Of a stretch of 44,043 nt of DNA, positions 39,998-44,043 are shown piece by piece (position 1 is the first letter of the stretch; each line of letters opens with the position of its first letter). Position numbers and translations under genes: made by a program. Origin of the DNA: an uncultured Muribaculaceae bacterium (GTDB lineage: Bacteria; Bacteroidota; Bacteroidia; Bacteroidales; Muribaculaceae); NCBI GenBank assembly GCA_910584495.1, contig CAJUAR010000017.1:1-44043 (forward strand). The letters are read 5' to 3'. The notes under the pieces were generated by a model. That model was not told the DNA's origin. It was given only the letters and a program-made list of their open reading frames with translations, and made no database searches.

Positions 39998-41533
39998 TCA
40001 GTTTTTAGAGAGTGGTAATATAATTATAAATTTTGTTCCATGATTTATTTCGCTTTCGACGCTTATTTGTCCTCCGAGCTGTTCGATGATTTTCTTCACA
40101 TAGGCCAGCCCAAGTCCGAAACCTTGAACATCGTGGCGGTTGCCAGTGCTCACACGGTAGAATTTCTCGAAGATTTTTTTCAGGTCGTCGCGTTTGATTC
40201 CTATGCCGTTGTCGGCAATGGTGATTTCCAGACGGTTTCCGGCAATGTCGCGCGAGGTTAGGACGAGCCGCAGGGGGCGTTCCTGGTCGCGGTATTTCAC
40301 GGCGTTGTCGAGCAGGTTGAAAACCACGTTGGTAAAGTGCATTTCGTCTACCGACACTATTGCATCCATGGCGTCGAGGTTGGCCGAGATGGAGCCTCCA
40401 TATTTCTCAACTTTGAGTTTGAATGTGTTGACAATGTTGAAGATTACGGTGTTGGCATCGACATCAATAATGCGGAGGTTGGACTGCCGGCGGTCGAACA
40501 TCGACAGCTGGAGCACTTTTTCCACCTGGAAGCGCAGACGCTTTGTTTCGTCGGTTATGACGGAGGATATTTGCTGGAGCATGGCCGGCGACTTGCGCAC
40601 GCTTTGGTCGTTGAGCATTTGCGCTGCAAGCGAAATCGACGATATGGGTGTCTTGAATTCGTGCGTCATGTTGTTGATAAAGTCGTTCTTCATTTCATTG
40701 AGCTTTTTCTGCCTGAATGCCAGAATGATGGTGTAGACAAAGATGATTAGCAGAATGAAAGTGAACGCAAAGGCCGGAACCATGAACGAGATAGACGAAA
40801 AAATGTAGTCTTTCTTTGTTGGAAAAACTACGGTTAGATAGTAGCGTGTGTTGCCGGCGTCGTTGGGGAAAAGTGTTTGCGAAAACATATTGTCGCAGTC
40901 TTCGCCGGCATTGAAGTCGGCCGACTTGTAGAGCACGGTACCGGCATAGTTCGACACTGCAAATTCGAAAGGCACTTTGAGCCCCAGGGTGTCGAGCTCG
41001 GAACGGAGGTAGGAACTCACACGTGCCGAATCGGCTCGCTGGTCGATGGGGCGCGACGAGGCCGTGGTGATGATGTTCAGTATCACATCGTCCAATAGTC
41101 CTTTCTGATAGATATAGCGGTCGCGGTAGGCATCCTGCACCGATTTATAGTGAGCGGCAATGCCCGATACTGAAGAGGTTTGCAGTTTGCTGATTTCGTT
41201 GGTGCTTCCCTTGATAGTGAGGTCGGCTTCGAGACCGGTGGAGGTGGTGAAGCTGTATTTTATGCCGTCGATGCCTATTTGTGCCGTGGGCTCATCGATA
41301 AATTGGGCAAGCGATGAAGTTTCCACTTGTCGCACATCGTCTTCAAGGTAATGACGGGCTTCGTCCTGCTCCAGACGCGTCGAAACGGCAACGAGACATT
41401 GCCGAACACCTTGGGCGAACTGGTCGTAGCGTATCTGCACGATGTTCTTCATGTAGAAGATTTGAATGCAGAGCAGACCGACAAAGGCTATCGCCATGAC
41501 TATGGTCAGAATCCAGATTGTTTGCTTTTTCAT
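39998..41533 (-). CDS. rprX: RprX-like sensor histidine kinase
   Basis: A 511-aa membrane sensor. Transmembrane helices at about residues 6-27 and 247-272 enclose a 220-residue periplasmic sensor region. The HisKA dimerisation domain follows with the phospho-acceptor H291 in NNMTHEFKTPISS. The HATPase domain has the N box FNLLDNAVKY, G1 box IADNGIGI, F box KIFEKFYRV and G2 box GFGLGLAYVK. It is the first gene of a two-gene operon with rprY. Partner identity is from the adjacency and family resemblance. Confidence 0.88.
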   Translation of the reverse strand: MKKQTIWILTIVMAIAFVGLLCIQIFYMKNIVQIRYDQFAQGVRQCLVAVSTRLEQDEARHYLEDDVRQVETSSLAQFIDEPTAQIGIDGIKYSFTTSTGLEADLTIKGSTNEISKLQTSSVSGIAAHYKSVQDAYRDRYIYQKGLLDDVILNIITTASSRPIDQRADSARVSSYLRSELDTLGLKVPFEFAVSNYAGTVLYKSADFNAGEDCDNMFSQTLFPNDAGNTRYYLTVVFPTKKDYIFSSISFMVPAFAFTFILLIIFVYTIILAFRQKKLNEMKNDFINNMTHEFKTPISSISLAAQMLNDQSVRKSPAMLQQISSVITDETKRLRFQVEKVLQLSMFDRRQSNLRIIDVDANTVIFNIVNTFKLKVEKYGGSISANLDAMDAIVSVDEMHFTNVVFNLLDNAVKYRDQERPLRLVLTSRDIAGNRLEITIADNGIGIKRDDLKKIFEKFYRVSTGNRHDVQGFGLGLAYVKKIIEQLGGQISVESEINHGTKFIIILPLSKN

Positions 41534-41712
41534 TTAGTCGTTTAGCATTTGGTGCTGTGGTTGTTAAGTATTAACCTATGTTATGTTAACAATTAAGTTT
41601 GGTTAATGTTTTATCAGTGGGGGCAGAGGCTGAAAGTTTTCTGATTTAACATTTCGCGTCAAAATTAACAAATAAATGTGAAGGCTCCAAATGTCGCTAT
41701 AGTTAAAGTTAT

Positions 41713-43149
41713 TTAATAGTCGTCGACGGCATCGGGGGCTATGCCTTTTGGCAGTGTGAGGTGTAGCCACACGAAGGCTATGATTCCCGAAAGGAGCGAA
41801 CCTACAACAATGCCTAACTTGGCATGAGCCAGCAATGTAGCTTCTGTCGGTATAGATGTGTCGAAGGTGAGGGTGGCAATGAAGAGCGACACTGTGAAGC
41901 CTATACCGCCGAGCATCGACACTGAAGCCATGGTGTGCCAGTTGCAATGAGCCGGCATTGGAGCCCATCCCAGACGCACTGCAAGCCACGAGAATGACAG
42001 AATGCCGGCAAACTTGCCGACGACAAGTCCGCAGATGATGGCCAGCGATATTCCTTCGAAGATTTCGCCAAAGCTCATGTCGAGCAGAAATATGCCGGCG
42101 TTGGCAAAGGCAAAGAGGGGCAGGATGAAATAGTTCACAATAGGGTGGAGAGAGTCTTCAAGGTCCTGGAGCGGAGAGATAACTTTGTCCGACGACGATT
42201 CCACTTCTTTGAGCCAGTTCATTTGTTCTTTGTCGAGGATGGTGCGCCTGGCAAGCTCGGCAGGGGTGTCGTCGCCCTTGAAGTTTGAAATTGCCCGTCG
42301 GATGTTGTGGATGTATTTGCCTGGTGCAAATACCGGTGTGGCAGGGATGCAAAACGCAACAAGAACTCCCGATATTGTTGGGTGAATGCCCGAATTTAGA
42401 AACAAAAACCACACCACCCCGCCTACCGTAAGATAGAATGCCTTGCTTTTGATGTGCAGTTGCGAGCCCAGCAGCAATAAGCCCAGCAGAAGTGCGGCAT
42501 AGACAAGCAGCATGGCTTCGATGTGGGTTGAATAAAAAGCCGCGATGACTATGATGCCCCCTATGTCGTCGACAACGGCAAGGGTTGTGAGAAAGATTTT
42601 CACAGAGATGGGAACTCGTTTGCCAAGCATGGCGAGCACGCCCAGAGAAAAGGCAATGTCTGTGGCCATGGGGATGGCTGTGCCGCCTGCATATTCGGTG
42701 TCCCGGCTCAGAAGGTAGAACACACCTACTGGCACAAGCATGCCTCCTATGGCGGCGATTATGGGCAGCAACGCCTGACGCAGCGACGACAGCTCGCCCA
42801 CCAGTACTTCGCGTTTTATTTCAAGGCCTATCACAAAAAAGAATATGGCCATCAAAGCATCATTGATAAAGGCAAGGAAGCTCATGGGCTGTCCGCTGTG
42901 GCTGAAAAGGTTGAAGCTGCCAATCTGCAGCCTCACTTCCTGGTTCCAAAAGTTGAAGTAGGTGCTGTTGACTGTCGGAATGTTGGCTATGACGAGGGCC
43001 AGCAAAGTGGCAAAAATCAGCACGTTGCCGCCTGTGGCATGGCGGCGGAGCGACTGCCTTGCGGTGAAAAAGACACCACGGTCGAAGAGCGAGACCGGCT
43101 CGTCTTCCCACCGAGGCCCGGGGGGGCGGGATGATGAATTATTAAGCAT
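41713..43149 (-). CDS. nhaA: Na+/H+ antiporter NhaA
   Basis: A 478-aa inner-membrane antiporter with about twelve transmembrane segments. The NhaA marks are present: INDALMAIFFFVIGLEIKRE (20 residues), GGTAIPMATDIAFSLGVLAM (20 residues), and the ion-binding pair D-D in LAVVDDIGGIIVIA, plus GIGFTVSLFIATLTF near the end. It exports Na+ for protons, controlling pH and salt stress. It has a long, variable cytoplasmic loop (about residues 300-360: KGDDTPAELARRTILDKEQM) common in Bacteroidetes NhaA. I chose ATG 43149, the first ATG of the frame; the frame opens further upstream only through a TTG. Confidence 0.92.
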   Translation of the reverse strand: MLNNSSSRPPGPRWEDEPVSLFDRGVFFTARQSLRRHATGGNVLIFATLLALVIANIPTVNSTYFNFWNQEVRLQIGSFNLFSHSGQPMSFLAFINDALMAIFFFVIGLEIKREVLVGELSSLRQALLPIIAAIGGMLVPVGVFYLLSRDTEYAGGTAIPMATDIAFSLGVLAMLGKRVPISVKIFLTTLAVVDDIGGIIVIAAFYSTHIEAMLLVYAALLLGLLLLGSQLHIKSKAFYLTVGGVVWFLFLNSGIHPTISGVLVAFCIPATPVFAPGKYIHNIRRAISNFKGDDTPAELARRTILDKEQMNWLKEVESSSDKVISPLQDLEDSLHPIVNYFILPLFAFANAGIFLLDMSFGEIFEGISLAIICGLVVGKFAGILSFSWLAVRLGWAPMPAHCNWHTMASVSMLGGIGFTVSLFIATLTFDTSIPTEATLLAHAKLGIVVGSLLSGIIAFVWLHLTLPKGIAPDAVDDY

Positions 43150-43256
43150 ATAACATTCTCTTAGTTGTTCTTGTTGTTGAAACAATAGCTCAATGCCATT
43201 TGTTCAGCCGTCAATCGTGCATATATCTGGAAAGGTGTGAGCGGACAGGGCAATGA

Positions 43257-43610
43257 TGCATATGGAACAATAACTACTGGAACTATCTTGGAGCATGCTA
43301 TTGGCTGATTGATGCCGAAATGATGCGCGAATGGTTGTGGAAAACTGTTGCAGGCATTGCTGCCGATGTCGAGGCTCCGGGGTTCAAACGAATAGTGATG
43401 AAGCCTGTGCCTGACCGCCGCTTAGGTTTTGTCGATGCGGAATACCAATCGGCTGCAGGTACCATAAGGAGCAACTGGAAGTATGACGACGATACGTGGA
43501 GGTGGAAATTCACCGTGCCCGAAGGCTCGGTGGCCATAGTGACATTGCCGGGCGAAACCATTTCAAAAGAATATACTCCGGGCACTTACACTGTGGAAAA
43601 ATCAATCTGA
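43257..43610 (+). pseudogene. Remnant of a GH78 alpha-L-rhamnosidase (C-terminal part)
   Basis: About 95 residues from 43320 read MMREWLWKTVAGIAADVEAP, then FKRIVMKPVPDRRLGFVDAE and GSVAIVTLPG. This is the C-terminal region of bacterial alpha-L-rhamnosidases (end of the barrel plus Bac_rhamnosid_C beta domain). The same frame is open only back to a stop at 43254-43256, with YWLIDAE just before the ATG. The catalytic (alpha/alpha)6 barrel (roughly 600 residues or more) is absent, and only 107 bp separate the remnant's first in-frame codon from nhaA. It is therefore a truncated gene, not a working enzyme. Confidence 0.72.
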
Positions 43611-43624
43611 TATAGGTTATATAG

Positions 43625-43658
43625 CAGAAGGGTTCTCTTTTTCGGAGAACCCTTTCTG
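43625..43658 (+). terminator. Intrinsic terminator-like hairpin
   Basis: CAGAAGGGTTCTC and GAGAACCCTTTCTG form a 13-bp stem with one bulged base and a TTTTTCG loop, 15 bp after the rhamnosidase remnant's stop. Only a short pyrimidine stretch follows, so efficiency is doubtful. Confidence 0.6.
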
Positions 43659-43659
43659 T

Positions 43660-43788
43660 CTATAGGACAAATAGGTGTACAAATACAAACTCGGCTACTG
43701 CCAAAAGCGGTCAGACTGTCCTAACTTTGTTTGCCATGATTACATATTTCACCGGTCACAGTTCGGGCCAAATCTATCAGTATGAAAT
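43660..43788. other. Intergenic segment with a -7-like box
   Basis: No gene recognised. TAACTTTG (43722-43729) matches the plus-strand -7 box, followed by an ATG at 43738 that opens a 39-codon frame of no recognisable content. The box has no -33 partner at the usual distance. Confidence 0.3.
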
Positions 43789-44001
43789 TTATAGCCACGA
43801 TTTCCAGTTGTCACACGATGTTTTTATGAATCGGGCTGTAGAGGTGTTGTTGTAGTGTTTGACCACGGTTGCAAGATTGCCCAATATGTAGTTGGCTTTG
43901 GCGCGTGCTTCGTCGGTTGTGAGCATTGCCAGCGAGGCTGCGACTTCCTTTTTGTATAGTTCCTCTGTGTTTTTGAATCCTACTGATGTAACAATAGTTC
44001 G
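43789..44001 (-). pseudogene. Unidentified coding fragment, C-terminal end of a lost gene
   Basis: On the minus strand an open frame without an ATG start begins after a stop near 44001. It reads VGFKNTEELYKKEVAASLAM, then LTTDEARAKANYILGNLATV before ending at 43789. The amphipathic, alanine-rich composition looks like real protein (helical), not random translation. With no start codon and a stop just upstream, it appears to be the tail of a decayed gene. I cannot name the family. Together with the rhamnosidase remnant it marks a region of gene decay at the right end of the window. Confidence 0.4.
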
Positions 44002-44043
44002 TTAAAAAAATATTCATAGGCTAAGCGGCATCAGTCGCCAAGC

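Noticed and set aside
1..44043. CRISPR array or phage-defence cluster
   Set aside because: No regularly spaced direct repeats and no cas, restriction, toxin-antitoxin or retron-type genes are visible; the repeats found are REP palindromes and the two-copy core element.

Overview
This is a chromosomal window from a member of the order Bacteroidales; a Muribaculaceae-like gut lineage fits best, but that family call is inference. Supporting signs are many -7 boxes of the form TAnnTTTG, often with a TTTG-like -33 box 19-20 bp upstream (the Bacteroidetes sigma-ABfr promoter type), almost no Shine-Dalgarno sites, an RprX/RprY two-component pair, a secreted GH13 enzyme with a type IX-like C-terminal tail, and decayed glycan-degradation genes. 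Coding strands are C-rich at third positions whichever way the gene points, which produces many long empty antisense reading frames.

Left part (1-11 kb, mostly minus strand): a partial tRNA-Leu(CAG); rpiB; a four-gene operon with ATGA overlaps (unknown 126-aa protein, cyclophilin lipoprotein, M16 peptidase, class A beta-lactamase-like serine hydrolase); a mosaic pseudogene joining a sialate O-acetylesterase remnant to a DUF5009 C-terminus; a ROK regulator; dnaA; and the set ychF, cell-wall amidase, MCE/MlaD protein. The strand switches at ychF/gyrB.

Middle part (11-27 kb, plus strand): gyrB, rnr, folB, sppA, lpxK, punA, thiL and plsC form a dense housekeeping run covering DNA topology, RNA decay, folate, lipid A, purine and thiamine salvage, and phospholipid synthesis. 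It is followed by a lipoprotein, a REP palindrome, a strongly structured candidate RNA with a consensus promoter, two tandem lipocalin-like lipoproteins, an LtaS-type alkaline phosphatase-superfamily transferase, a TolB-like propeller and an outer-membrane barrel.

Glycan island (27-31 kb): four minus-strand genes (GT2, GT32-like, WaaP-like kinase, WaaE-like GT2) chained by 4-bp overlaps look like LPS core or surface-glycan assembly. Their roughly 285-nt leader carries the same ~65-nt core element as the 22.3 kb RNA. Next comes a REP-associated tyrosine transposase (RAYT) with full and half REP sites around and inside its gene.

Right part (31-44 kb): cardiolipin synthase, a pRiA4b ORF-3-like protein, an AI-2E family permease, an MFS transporter, the secreted GH13 enzyme, rprXY, nhaA, then an end region with a GH78 alpha-L-rhamnosidase C-terminal remnant and another unidentified coding fragment.

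The most novel material is (i) the structured RNA at 22.35-22.66 kb and its relative in the glycosyltransferase leader, (ii) the RAYT/REP family, and (iii) the eroded sialoglycan-type locus beside the ROK regulator.
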